Source of the DNA: Halobacteriales archaeon
GTDB taxonomy: Archaea; Halobacteriota; Halobacteria; Halobacteriales; SKNY01
Length of the DNA stretch: 41,048 nt
Direction: 5' to 3'
NCBI GenBank assembly: GCA_007118975.1
Contig: SKQO01000019.1
Span: 1-41,048 of the forward strand
Shown here piece after piece: positions 26,638 through 36,600 of the stretch. Both the position numbers and the translations under genes were made by a program. Position 1 is the first letter of the stretch. Every line of letters starts with the position of its first letter. The notes beneath the pieces were generated by a model. That model was not told the origin of the DNA and made no database searches. It worked only from the letters and a program-made list of their open reading frames with translations.

Positions 26638-28551
26638 TCACCGACGCGCCCAGGGAAACGCGTAGGTCGGGTCGTTGTCGAAACGCCGGATATCGGCGTC
26701 GATCGTTATGCCGCCGCCCCCGGGCAACGACACCGAGAAGATAGTATCTGCAACGGATCGACCCACATGTTGATTTGGATCCTCGCCGAGCGGGCTCGTC
26801 TCGACCGCCGTGAACGTGTGTTCGGCGTAGCCGCCGGCCTGGATAAGCACCGTCCGCTCGCACGCCATCGTGTTGACCAGCCGCAGCGTCACCGCATCCT
26901 CGGCGAGGTCCACGACAAGGGCGGCGACACCGGGCGGCAGCCCGGGTCGCGGCCGATCCGGATCGAAGTACCGAACAGTTGCGACGGTGAGTCCCCCGTT
27001 GTAGATTACCTGCGGTGCCCCGGTTGTCAGCTGAACGAGCCCCTCGGTGACCACGGGGTTGCGTTCCTGGAGGTACCAGTCGCCATAGTGGGCGGGGTCC
27101 TGATCGTCGGTCCGCACGAATTCGACACGTTCTTCGATCAGATCGAGTGTGTGTTCGAGCATGCGTTCCGGATACGCCTCGTCCGAACCGTCGACGTAGT
27201 CGGCCCAGTTGGCGTCGTTCCCGCCGAGCCCTTTCCCGTCCGCGCGGAGGTCCCCACCCGGGGGAGCCAGCTGGTCGAGACGGGCGCGATCCTCGTCTTG
27301 TCGGGAACAGTACCAGATGTGCGCCGGGAACCCGGGACGTTCGCGACGATACTGGAACCAGCCGGCTTCGGCATCCGGATCCTGTCCTCGCTCCCGTGGA
27401 AGTTCGCCCGCGTCCGCGTACCGGGTGGGAAGTTCGAAGCCGTCATCTCCCGGTCGGCCTCTCTCCACGAGGTGGGCGAGCTGCGAGCGAGGTAACTCGA
27501 GATGATGCTCGTTCCCAGTCAATGTCACCGCTACCTCGGCAGACCCGATCAAGGCCGCCCCCAGGCTCCGCCAGCCATGCGGCCACGACCACCCGTACCA
27601 GCCGCCGTACCACGATCCGGTCGCGCCGCCGATCACCCCTTCGTGATCGACGTTGTCGGGGAGAAGACCGTTGTTCGTCCGGGCGCGCTGATGCCACGCG
27701 TCGACGTATTGGGCGACCCAGTCACGGAACCGCTCTTCGCCGGTGAGCAGGAAAGCGTTCGCGACCAGTCCGGTGACACCCAGGTTCTGGGGTGTGTCGC
27801 TTTCGGCACATCGGTCCCGAATCGCCTCGCCCATCCGGCGAGCCTTCTCCTCGTCTTTGAGATCCTCGACCGTGTCGATCCCGTGTAGGTCGTAGTACGG
27901 GAGTCCGTAGTGTTCTTTCCACGCGGAATACTGCCATGGGATCCGTGTTTCCGAGTGGGCATGGTACATCGGGGGTGGCACATCATCGGAGAAGTTGTGA
28001 TACGCAGGCCCCTTGCTCCCGTTCATCGGGCAGTAAAGCAGGTCGTGGTTGGGGTCGTAGTTATCCGGGACACCGTCGACTTCGTTGAGATAGAACCCGG
28101 CATACCGGGTCGCCAGTTGTCGGAGGCGGTCGTTGTGCGGCTCGGCGAGACATAGGTGATAGAACAAGAGATACCCTTCCGACTGGTGGAACCAATCGTG
28201 GCCCTGTTGGTACTCCCGGACGATCTGTGGATGGCCGAGTCCGGTCGGAACCGCGGCGAACTGTTCGGTGATCGCCTCGAACTCGTCGAATGCGTACTCG
28301 AATACCTTCCGATCGCCCCCGAGTGTGTAGTATAGCGGCCAATTCCAGAACCCCTCGTAGACGTCGTCGACCGCATCGATGCCCACATAGTCGTCGGACG
28401 GGGGCCACATGGCAGATCCGTCGTCATCGAGATATCGCTCCATGATCAGGTCGACCGCGTCGTCAATCCGATCGATCACCCGCCGCTCCAGAACGGCCCA
28501 GCGAGGCGGCTCCTCGGTGGTGGGCGTCGCTTCGAACGTCTCCACGTCCAT
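26638..28551 (-). CDS. Large cytoplasmic protein, presumed (alpha/alpha) barrel glycan enzyme
   Basis: This 637-aa protein has no signal peptide. Helix-rich, aromatic segments recur across residues 20-520, for example EGFWNWPLYYTLGG, GHDWFHQSEGYLLFYH, GGWYGWSWPHGWRSLGAAL and DWYLQERNPVVTEGL. This is the pattern of an (alpha/alpha)6 toroid as in glycoside hydrolases and polysaccharide lyases. A beta-rich C-terminal part (about 525-637) resembles an accessory sandwich domain. I do not recognise the family. The locus of sialidase-like, propeller and aldolase genes supports a role in acidic-sugar breakdown, but no catalytic residue can be named. Confidence 0.7.
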   Translation of the reverse strand: MDVETFEATPTTEEPPRWAVLERRVIDRIDDAVDLIMERYLDDDGSAMWPPSDDYVGIDAVDDVYEGFWNWPLYYTLGGDRKVFEYAFDEFEAITEQFAAVPTGLGHPQIVREYQQGHDWFHQSEGYLLFYHLCLAEPHNDRLRQLATRYAGFYLNEVDGVPDNYDPNHDLLYCPMNGSKGPAYHNFSDDVPPPMYHAHSETRIPWQYSAWKEHYGLPYYDLHGIDTVEDLKDEEKARRMGEAIRDRCAESDTPQNLGVTGLVANAFLLTGEERFRDWVAQYVDAWHQRARTNNGLLPDNVDHEGVIGGATGSWYGGWYGWSWPHGWRSLGAALIGSAEVAVTLTGNEHHLELPRSQLAHLVERGRPGDDGFELPTRYADAGELPRERGQDPDAEAGWFQYRRERPGFPAHIWYCSRQDEDRARLDQLAPPGGDLRADGKGLGGNDANWADYVDGSDEAYPERMLEHTLDLIEERVEFVRTDDQDPAHYGDWYLQERNPVVTEGLVQLTTGAPQVIYNGGLTVATVRYFDPDRPRPGLPPGVAALVVDLAEDAVTLRLVNTMACERTVLIQAGGYAEHTFTAVETSPLGEDPNQHVGRSVADTIFSVSLPGGGGITIDADIRRFDNDPTYAFPWARR

Positions 28552-29087
28552 GCCACGCCACCGTCAGGAGGGTACTAATAATCCGGGGCCTCACACGCAT
28601 TGGCGATGTGGACTATAGTCGTTGGTCGGACGGATCGAAACGGTGTTGGCGGTAGCGAGGGTTCCTGCGGGCTCACAGAGCACGCCAACCCCGCAGCCAT
28701 CCAATCCCTACTCGAAGAGGACATCGATACGATCGCTACAGTAGCTTGCTTTGGATCGAGTAAAGCGCAATTCAAGCACCGATAGGACCATAGCAGAAGT
28801 GAGGAGACAGATGGAGAAAAATCCACGATCGAGGGCTGTTGACCTTTCACGGAAGAACATAACTGGAGATAATGAGATCATCTCTTTCCGAGTTCCCCTC
28901 GGCGAGATTATTTTCATTCGAACCTTGGGGCCCAGCTACCAGGACTGCAGGTGAGTGTAAAAGTCCGCCACGGTCAGTTCTACAGTGACCCCCGACGGGA
29001 CGAGACCTCGGCACGCATCTGCACACGCGTACCTCCCCCGATGCTGGAACGAATAACCTATGTCGCCCCTCCCGCCCACTAAGTAGC
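28552..29087. other. Intergenic stretch between divergent genes
   Basis: It holds promoters for the large minus-strand gene and the aminotransferase; GAATAACCTA at 29051-29060 may be the TATA box of the latter. A 61-codon plus frame from 28600 has some coding-like character in its middle but no family, so I leave it uncalled. Confidence 0.45.
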
Positions 29088-30173
29088 ATGTTTGGGCCCC
29101 TCACATACCTCGATTGGATCGAGGAACATCATCGAGGGGTCGAGGTGGATCTCGCATCAAGTGTGTTGCAGGGGAACGAAGTGGAGTACACGACCCTCTT
29201 CGATCAACAGGTTCCCGGTGGACGCGCGTTTGAAGCGCACATTGCAGATCAGTACCCAGGCGTCGATCCATCCTTGGTCGTGCCAACCGCGGGGGCGACC
29301 CACGCGAACTTCCTGGTTGCGATGGCAGCACTGTCACGATCTGTCGAGACTGGCGTGTCCACCCCAGAAATCGTCGTCGAATCGCCGGGGTACGAACCGC
29401 TCGTCGAGACCCCACGGGCATTGGGGGCACGGATTACTCGTTTCCCTCGACCTCGAAGTCAGAAGTACGATGTCGACCTCGCCTCCTTGGAGAACACCCT
29501 CTCTGAAGAAACCGCCCTCGTGACGATGTCGAATCGCCACAATCCGAGCGGCCGGTTGCTCGATCGGGAGCGACTAGCGGAGATCGCCAGGGTGATTCGG
29601 GAGCGAGATGCGTTGTTCCTCGTAGATGAGGTCTATGCACCGCTTGTGCGTTCTGACGAGACCGATCCCGTCGGTGCAATTGGTGGGCCGACGGCGGCCG
29701 GGCTTCCGAATACGATTATCACCCAGTCTCTCACCAAATTCTTCGGCTTTCCCGGCCTTCGCTGTGGCTGGCTCATCGCCGATGACCCACTCCTATCCCG
29801 GGTCGAAACAATGGCGAGCCATCTCCCGGTTCTCGGCCAGCCGAGCATGGGCCTCGCGAGCCGTATCCTCACGACCGATCGGTTCGAGAAACGCTCGCGG
29901 TCCGTACTCGAACGTAATTACGATCGATTGGCAGTGTTCGCGGACCGGGAGAACGTCGTTGGGTGTCCGTTTCCGGGCTCGTCCTTCGCCTTCCTCGGTC
30001 ACGAATCAGTAGACGGGGATGTGGTCGTCGATGCCGCGATGGACGCCGGCATCCTGGTCGTGCCGGGCCGATTCTTCGGTGCCCCGGATCGCTTCCGCGT
30101 CTGTGCCTGCCGTCGGACGGAAACCGTCGAACGGGGCCTCGATAGGCTGGGTAGTGTCCTTGACGGGCTCTGA
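29088..30173 (+). CDS. PLP-dependent aminotransferase, class I/II
   Basis: This 361-aa enzyme has the fold type I landmarks: SNRHNPSGR (Asn152), FLVDEVYAP (Asp180, Tyr183), SLTKFFGFPGLRCGW with the Schiff-base Lys217, and a C-terminal RVCACRR whose Arg binds the substrate carboxylate. It transfers amino groups between an amino acid and an oxo acid; the substrate is not predictable. The gene stands alone, with a possible TATA box about 30 bases upstream. Confidence 0.92.
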   Translation: MFGPLTYLDWIEEHHRGVEVDLASSVLQGNEVEYTTLFDQQVPGGRAFEAHIADQYPGVDPSLVVPTAGATHANFLVAMAALSRSVETGVSTPEIVVESPGYEPLVETPRALGARITRFPRPRSQKYDVDLASLENTLSEETALVTMSNRHNPSGRLLDRERLAEIARVIRERDALFLVDEVYAPLVRSDETDPVGAIGGPTAAGLPNTIITQSLTKFFGFPGLRCGWLIADDPLLSRVETMASHLPVLGQPSMGLASRILTTDRFEKRSRSVLERNYDRLAVFADRENVVGCPFPGSSFAFLGHESVDGDVVVDAAMDAGILVVPGRFFGAPDRFRVCACRRTETVERGLDRLGSVLDGL

Positions 30174-30674
30174 CTCGCAACGATTGCTCGTCCGTTCATG
30201 TCGATTCATCTCACTCGTGGGGGTCCAGCGTTTTGTCCGTACGGCCGCAGATGCCCCGCAGCGAACAACCCGTTTCTGCGGAACGTTACAGGAAGCTGTG
30301 AGAGCAGTACGAATCGTTCTCGGTGAACCACGTGCGGGGTGATGACTTCTGGAGGAATCGTGTTTGGTGGGACATCGAGCGACGTTTCGAGGGACATCAT
30401 AGAGCTGAAGATCGAGCAAACGGAGCATGCCGAGTGGAACGTGCGACCGTCAGCCGCGGTCACGTGATGCGAGCATCGAAGGCGCTCATCATTGGGGAAG
30501 GGCCAGAGCTTTCGAAACATCCCGAGGCCACCGGCCCGCTCCGTTTGTAGCCGCTTTCGATTGAGGTCAGTCGCAAGGCTACGACAACTGCCAGGCATTC
30601 CACTCGGTGACGACCCGGTCTTTCCGGTGATCGTGCTGTAATCAACCGCCAGCACTGAATCAGACACGCGAGTG
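30174..30674. other. Gene-less stretch between converging genes
   Basis: The aminotransferase and the zinc-finger KaiC-like gene converge on this gap. No convincing ORF or T-rich terminator was found. Confidence 0.5.
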
Positions 30675-31676
30675 CTATTGCGAGCGCCCGATGACGTCGT
30701 GTTGAGGAGGAGCAGACACCAGCTCACATTCGTGCTGGGGATCGTAGATCTCGAACCCGTGTCCAGTATGTTCGTAGGGCACCCACTGTGGACGGTAGCG
30801 GACACCGTCCATTTTGCGGATACTGAGTTGTTTGATGCGGGCGCCCGGGATGAGCGATTCCGTTCGCCGCATGTCGATAATACCATCGAAGAGGTAGGCG
30901 TGCTCTTGGGCGAACTCTTCGGTCGTGGACTGCGTCGCACTCGCGAAAATCGGAACAAAATTCCGGTTGCAGATATCTCCACGGACCTCTTTGATGAATT
31001 GCTCTGTTCCGTGCTGGACCCCCTGCACCTCGATCTCGTTCAGGGAATCGAGTACGACGATCCCCGAGCCGATCATATCGTTCTGACGAAGCGTCTCGTG
31101 GAGATTCGTCTCGACCGAACGGAGATTCGTCGGATCAGAAATCACGGTTACCGGTTCCTGGAGAAATCGGTCGACGAAATCGTTCCATTCGACTTGGTGG
31201 CTGGGAGATCGGTGATCCTCCCGCAACCGGTGAGTGAAACAATCGATGATCTGTAGCTGTTCCGATTCGAGGAACGGCAACACGTTCCACCCGAAGGTGA
31301 GGAAGTGATCGACGATCGCCACTGGTGGGTCGACGTACGTGACGATAATGCCAGCTTCCCCCCGCGTCAGCGCCCGCCAAACCAACTCCGTCTGGAGACC
31401 GCGGTGCCGGATCCCCTCGTGGCCGGTCAGGAGGACGAACGAGTTTGCGGGTATCCCCCACGGAAGGAGTGCATCGAGGGCCGAAACGCCGAGGGAATAC
31501 TGTTTGAAGCCGAAGCGTCCTGCAAACGGCGATTCACGGTCGGCGTGGCTTTGACGACAGCGCTCGGAGCAAAAGGCCGTTCCCGCGGGTCCATCGAACG
31601 ATTCGCTCGGTATTTGAAACCCACAGAATCCACACGACCCGTCGCCTGGTGGTGGTGGCGGAATTGGGCGCCTCAT
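30675..31676 (-). CDS. KaiC/RAD55-like protein with N-terminal zinc finger
   Basis: This 333-aa protein begins with a proline-rich stretch and a four-cysteine cluster (Cys15, Cys18, Cys36, Cys40; CGFCG and CSERC) that should bind zinc. A RecA-like domain follows, with SLGVSALDALLPWGIP. A degenerate P-loop LTGHEGIRHRG lacks the GKT/S residues. GIVVLDSLNEIEVQG is in Walker B position. Loss of the P-loop Lys suggests a non-ATPase, signalling or scaffold role, as in other haloarchaeal KaiC-like proteins. It stands alone, about 15 kb from the HalX-linked array, with which it may share family history. Confidence 0.8.
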   Translation of the reverse strand: MRRPIPPPPPGDGSCGFCGFQIPSESFDGPAGTAFCSERCRQSHADRESPFAGRFGFKQYSLGVSALDALLPWGIPANSFVLLTGHEGIRHRGLQTELVWRALTRGEAGIIVTYVDPPVAIVDHFLTFGWNVLPFLESEQLQIIDCFTHRLREDHRSPSHQVEWNDFVDRFLQEPVTVISDPTNLRSVETNLHETLRQNDMIGSGIVVLDSLNEIEVQGVQHGTEQFIKEVRGDICNRNFVPIFASATQSTTEEFAQEHAYLFDGIIDMRRTESLIPGARIKQLSIRKMDGVRYRPQWVPYEHTGHGFEIYDPQHECELVSAPPQHDVIGRSQ

Positions 31677-32940
31677 CCAGTATTGCTAGGGATGGCGTGT
31701 AAAAAGCGTGTACACCACCTACCTGCGATCAGATAGATCGAGTGTGACCGCTTCCATGCCGCAACTGCACGGCCGCCGGCGATCGATCATTTGCGCGGAT
31801 CGACAGGAAGGCACCAGTTGCTGCATGGAGTATTGGCCCCGCTCATCCCATCTCGCTCCCCGACCAGAGCCCCCAATGACGCTGAGAAGGTAGGCTGTCA
31901 GGTCTCGAGAACGGCGTCGAATCCGAGCCGGAACATGTCGGACCCCTCACAAGCAGCCGCGACGCACATGACCCGGGAAGAATGCAACCTCACGACCAAT
32001 GTCAAGTGGTTCCTGTAGAGCTGGGCGCGGCGAGACGTCGTTGGTCAACCAGCATGCGATTGGCCCCGCCCCGCAGAGCACCCCTAATCGCCACACGAGA
32101 TCAGGCAGTTGCCGTCAGCCCTCAGGTCTCCCGTGAACACCGATGGCAAACGGCCGCACGCAGAATTGTCAAAGGTGCATTGGGTCATGTTGTAGTACGC
32201 ACGGACGGGCGCCGGTCACCCCACCCGAACGTCTGGCGCGGTGACTGCCGCGGGTTCGTGGAAATTCGATGAGTTCAACGGAGAGCTAGCGCCCGTGAAC
32301 GCCACCGGCAGGAAGTACGGACACCCTTCAGGGTACGGGGCGCACTCACGGACAAACTCAAGGTCGAATCGAGAGGGGTCGCCCGGGGAGTTGACCGAGT
32401 GATACGTTTCCGATTAACACCTGTCAGCACCCATCCGGAACCTTTGATCTCGGAAACGGACGCGAGTATCGCATTCGCGAGTGCGAGCTAGCAACTGGGG
32501 CGTACAGACTGCAGTTGTTCCATGGGTTTCCACATAGGGAGCCATGTGCCGAACGTTCGACGTTAATCAAAAGCTATAGCACCACGACACCCGAGTCCCG
32601 CGTCGCCTGGTAAGACGCTGACTAGAGATCGCTGGACCACGACCAAAGCGTTGTTTCACCGCAACGATGGTTCCGTTGACTTCTAACGTACGAGACAATT
32701 GTCGTCGCGGTTACTGTCGCCCGTTGGCTCCCAGAACACGTAAATGTGACCGGAGTGAACCTTGTAACCAACGCGTATTCGACAATGCGGGTGAAACACT
32801 CCCCACAAACGGTCTCAGGAACCAACGGGTACCGCCAGCAGAGACGTGCGTCAGCCTTCCCTCAAGGTCGGTTGGGGCGAGGGTAAGGTCATACATAATT
32901 TTACCCTCAAGCTGCCAAACCATCGACGATATCTCAACGA
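31677..32940. other. Longest gene-poor stretch (1.26 kb)
   Basis: No gene is supported. A 72-codon plus frame ending at 32613 (with EYRIRECELATGAYRLQLF) has coding-like composition but no start codon. An imperfect palindrome lies at 32469-32486 (TCGCATTCGCGAGTGCGA). The ABC-exporter promoter lies at the right end. The rest may be decayed coding DNA. Confidence 0.5.
32891..32903 (+). promoter_or_regulatory. Probable promoter of the ABC exporter
   Basis: ATACATAATTTTA is a strongly AT-rich block about 40-50 bases before the exporter ATG. It fits an archaeal TATA box with a leader of about 20 bases. Confidence 0.45.
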
Positions 32941-34746
32941 ATGGCTGAAAATATCTCCTGGCGGGCGAAATTGGTCGCCCTGCGACGAGTTCTCGCTTGG
33001 AAGCCCATGCTCACGCTCGGAATCGTCGCGTTCAGCATTTTCGCGGCGTTTCTCGAGGGAATCGGCCTGAGCTTCATTCTCCCGATCATCGAGCTCGGCA
33101 CCGCCGACGCACCACCCGAGGACGCGGACGGAATCTTGCTGGCGTTCATCACCGCCTACGAGTTTATCGGATTGCCGTTCAGTCTGGGCTTTCTCATCCT
33201 CGGTGTTTCCATCGTGATGACGGTGCGCTACGGCGCAAGCTTTCTGGCGGGTTGGTTGAGCCTCGCCTTGCGAACGTACTACGAGCGACACCTCCGGACG
33301 AGCGCATTCCGGCGCTCGCTCGACGCTCAGATCGGCTACTTCGATAATGAAGGAAGCGACCACATCCTCAATGCGATCATCACCGAATCGCGCTACTCGG
33401 GACGCGTCATTCGCTATTTTATGCGGCTCCTCGAAAGCAGTTTCCTAGTCCTGATGTATCTGGCCATCACATTCTATCTCTCGCCGGTATTGACAGTCTT
33501 CACTCTCGTAGTCCTTGGCTTGCTGACCTACCTGTTTCGCGGGATTCTCGAGCCAGGGTTCGCTGTCGGTGATCGTGTCGCCACCGCCAACGAACGGGTC
33601 CAGGAAACCGTGCAAGCCGGGACGCAGGGCATCCGGGACGTCAAGATGTTCAACATGACAGCCGAGATTTTCGACGAGTTCATGCAGTACATCGACCAGT
33701 ACACCCGCTCGACGATCAAGATCGGTCGCAACGAGCTCGCGATCGACAAGGGATTCCAGCTGGCCGTCGCGCTGACCGTGTTTTCGCTTGTCTACTTCGC
33801 CTTCGTGTTTACCACCTTGAGTGTCGGCGAACTGGGGTTGTTCCTGTTCGCGATGTTCCAACTGGCCCCACTGGTCGGTAAACTGAACAAGTACGTCTAC
33901 CGGATGGAAAGTTATCTCTCGCACCTCGTACGGACCCAGCGATTCATCGACGAGCTCGAGCGTAAAGAGGAGGCGCTTGGCGGCGACAACCCTGCACCCG
34001 AGTCGGTCGACATCGTTGCGTTCGAGGACATCTGGTTTGCCTACGACGCGGCCGAAGAAACGGTCTTGCAGGATGTTTCCTTCCAGGTCAAGAAAGGCGA
34101 GTTCATCGGGTTCGTCGGCCAGTCAGGTGCCGGTAAGTCGACTGTCGTCTCACTCCTTGGGCGGATGTACGATCCCAACCGCGGCGTGATCCGGGCGAAC
34201 GGGACCGATATCGCGACGTTCGATGTCGATTCCTGGCGGAAACGCATCGCCGTCGTCCGACAGAACCCCTACATCTTCACCGATACGCTCAAGTACAACC
34301 TGACGATCGGAAACCGTGACGTGTCCGAAGCAGAGCTCGATCGCGTGTGTCGGATCGCCCGGGTAGATGAATTTATCGATGACCTTCCCAACGGGTACGA
34401 CACGAAACTCGGGGACGACGGGGTGCGGTTGTCCGGGGGGCAAAAGCAGCGAGTTGCGCTCGCGCGTGCGCTCCTGCAGGATGCCGACATTCTCGTGCTC
34501 GACGAAGCCACCAGCGACCTGGACTCGAATCTGGAACGGGAGGTCCAACAGTCCATCGAGTCGATGGATCGCGAATACATGATAATCGCGATCGCGCACC
34601 GGCTCTCGACTGTCCAGAACGCCGATCAGATCTACACGTTGGAGGACGGGGAGATTTCGGAGGCGGGGACCCATCGCGAACTACTCGAAGAGGAAGGGAA
34701 GTACGCGGAGTTGCACGCCATCCAGTCGAGTAGTGGATCGCACTAA
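32941..34746 (+). CDS. ABC transporter, fused permease and ATPase (exporter type)
   Basis: This 601-aa half-transporter has six membrane helices in residues 20-330 (type IV exporter fold) and a nucleotide-binding domain in 355-595. The ATPase motifs are complete: Walker A GQSGAGKST (393-401), Q-loop RQNPYIF, signature LSGGQKQR, Walker B ILVLDEAT and H-loop IAHRLS. It should work as a homodimer exporting a lipid, drug or polysaccharide precursor. No glycosyltransferase or biosynthetic neighbour gives the cargo. The MutS2-like gene converges on it 118 bases downstream. Confidence 0.94.
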   Translation: MAENISWRAKLVALRRVLAWKPMLTLGIVAFSIFAAFLEGIGLSFILPIIELGTADAPPEDADGILLAFITAYEFIGLPFSLGFLILGVSIVMTVRYGASFLAGWLSLALRTYYERHLRTSAFRRSLDAQIGYFDNEGSDHILNAIITESRYSGRVIRYFMRLLESSFLVLMYLAITFYLSPVLTVFTLVVLGLLTYLFRGILEPGFAVGDRVATANERVQETVQAGTQGIRDVKMFNMTAEIFDEFMQYIDQYTRSTIKIGRNELAIDKGFQLAVALTVFSLVYFAFVFTTLSVGELGLFLFAMFQLAPLVGKLNKYVYRMESYLSHLVRTQRFIDELERKEEALGGDNPAPESVDIVAFEDIWFAYDAAEETVLQDVSFQVKKGEFIGFVGQSGAGKSTVVSLLGRMYDPNRGVIRANGTDIATFDVDSWRKRIAVVRQNPYIFTDTLKYNLTIGNRDVSEAELDRVCRIARVDEFIDDLPNGYDTKLGDDGVRLSGGQKQRVALARALLQDADILVLDEATSDLDSNLEREVQQSIESMDREYMIIAIAHRLSTVQNADQIYTLEDGEISEAGTHRELLEEEGKYAELHAIQSSSGSH

Positions 34747-34863
34747 CGCAGTCATCCGAAGTGGACGACGATCGAGGAAAAACGACGAGATGGACGCACC
34801 CGGAGCGATCCAGTGGTGATCAGTGGGGCCCATTGAGCCCAGGAGTGCTTCGGTATTTTACCC

Positions 34864-36600
34864 TCACCGCCAGTCCTCTTCGAGGGTCCGCTGGACGACC
34901 TCGGCCCCCAGACTGTCTGCGAGTGCCGCAAACGCCACCCGCTCGCTCGGTTCGCTCGCGTCGGCGACGAGCCGTGAGACGATGAACTCGGGCGTCGATC
35001 GACCGAGGGTGTGAAAACGTGGCTGGTAGTCGACTACCAGCTCGAGATCGGCGTCCACCCCTTCGGCGAAAATCCCGTCGATCCGGGCGGCCTCGGGAAG
35101 CGGTTCGAGATCACCGGCCAGATGGGTGACGAAGACACCGATCGAGTCCTGCTCGACGACGAGATTCACCAGCCCGTGAAGCATGGCCGCAGCGCTGCCG
35201 GGCTCGGTGATCGCCTCGAATTCATCCACGAGCATGAGGGTCCGACCGGGGCCTGTCAGCGGCGGGACGACCGACTTCAGCGTCGCCTCGAGCACCCCAG
35301 CGTTGAAAGACGCGTGTCGACGGTGAAAGACGATCGTGTCGAACCGGCTAACCTCGGCTCGCGCGGCCGGCACCGGAAGTCCCATCGCGCCGAGGATGGC
35401 AATCTGACAAGCCGTTTCGAGGAGCGTCGTCTTCCCGCCGCTGTTGGCACCCGTCACGACGGCCACCTGCTCGCCGCTGGGGAGGCCCGCAATCTCGTGA
35501 TCGCCAATCGCATAATCGACCGGTTGTACCGTTTGTTCGGGCGTCGTGGCCACTCCCAGATTCCTACCGGCCTCGAAGGCCAGGGTGTGGCCGTCATCGC
35601 AGATCGTCGGTCGGGTCAGCTCCAGATCGATTGCGAAACGGGCCAACGAAACGTGCATCGCGACGTGGTCCACGGTCGCAACGGCCGACTCCACGGCCTC
35701 CGCCGCCGTCTCCAGCCTCGTGGACAGTTCTTCCCTGACTGTTTGTTCCCGGGCAGCGACGTCCGCCCTGATATCAGCTGCCAGGGCACGCAGCGTCGAG
35801 CCGACGAAGTCAGCCGCGTCTGCGGCTTCGTCAGGGGCAGCCCGGCGAATCGTGTCGAGATCCACATCAGTCTCGCGTGCCAGGTACTGGACCACGGCGC
35901 GTTGGAACTCGTCTTCGGCCCGAACACCGCGTTCCCGGACTGCTTCGAGCACGTCAAGCGCGCCTCCCTCGAGTTCGACGATGTCGTCGCGGGTGGCGCG
36001 TAGCCGATCGAGGCGCTCGTCCGCCCCCTCGACCACCTCGCCGTCTGAGAGATGACCCATGGCAGCAACCGCCTCCGCTAACAGCTCCGGGTCGATAGCC
36101 GCGACCGATTCGAAAATACCCTCATCCAGCCCCGTTTCGTGGAGTTCGAGCGCCGTCGTGACTGCGGCGCGATCCCCTGCCAGGCTATCGTAGCGCTCGA
36201 AAATGGCACACACCGCAGCCTGTTCGTCTCGATCGAGCGACTGCCACGATTGGACTGCAGTTTCGAGGCTGTCCAGGCGGGCTTCGATCTGCTCGCGAGA
36301 CCGAAGGGGCGTCAAGACGAGCAGCTGGTCCGCAGCTCGCTCGGTAACCGCGTACTCGGTCGCCAGGCCGAGCAACTGCTTGTACACCGCTTGCGTATCA
36401 CGGGTCGCAAGAATCTCCACCGCATCCTCATCCGCCGCCCGTCGAAGGATCGCCGTCACGCGTCCGCGACTCAGTCCGGCGTTCGTGAGCGCCCGGATAT
36501 CGCCGGATTCGATGGCATCAATGGCTGCTTCGGTGCCGATCGTGGATGTCAGCTGTTCGGCCGTTTTCGGACCCACTCCCCAGTACTCCTGCAACCGCAT
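34864..36600 (-). CDS. Archaeal MutS2-like ATPase with helix-hairpin-helix N-terminus
   Basis: This 578-aa protein starts at the Met in MRLQEYWGVGPKTAEQL, a helix-hairpin-helix DNA-binding motif. A long helical lever region follows (60-330). The MutS-type ATPase has Walker A GANSGGKTTLL (384-394), a Walker B-like TLMLVDEFEAITEPG, and a dimer signalling segment GVFVTHLAGDLEP. It lacks the mismatch-binding domain of MutS1 and the C-terminal Smr nuclease of bacterial MutS2. The role is probably branched-DNA or recombination control. The longer frame upstream of 36600 is non-coding in character. Confidence 0.87.
   Translation of the reverse strand: MRLQEYWGVGPKTAEQLTSTIGTEAAIDAIESGDIRALTNAGLSRGRVTAILRRAADEDAVEILATRDTQAVYKQLLGLATEYAVTERAADQLLVLTPLRSREQIEARLDSLETAVQSWQSLDRDEQAAVCAIFERYDSLAGDRAAVTTALELHETGLDEGIFESVAAIDPELLAEAVAAMGHLSDGEVVEGADERLDRLRATRDDIVELEGGALDVLEAVRERGVRAEDEFQRAVVQYLARETDVDLDTIRRAAPDEAADAADFVGSTLRALAADIRADVAAREQTVREELSTRLETAAEAVESAVATVDHVAMHVSLARFAIDLELTRPTICDDGHTLAFEAGRNLGVATTPEQTVQPVDYAIGDHEIAGLPSGEQVAVVTGANSGGKTTLLETACQIAILGAMGLPVPAARAEVSRFDTIVFHRRHASFNAGVLEATLKSVVPPLTGPGRTLMLVDEFEAITEPGSAAAMLHGLVNLVVEQDSIGVFVTHLAGDLEPLPEAARIDGIFAEGVDADLELVVDYQPRFHTLGRSTPEFIVSRLVADASEPSERVAFAALADSLGAEVVQRTLEEDWR

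Noticed and set aside
32395-32613. Start-less 72-codon frame considered as a transthyretin/hydroxyisourate-hydrolase fragment
   Set aside because: A faint ATGAYRLQ-type resemblance only; no start codon and the family signature ending is absent.
35011-36003. 330-aa plus-strand ORF opposite the MutS2-like gene
   Set aside because: It is a shadow of the ATPase gene, with Arg/Gly-rich composition and no motif.
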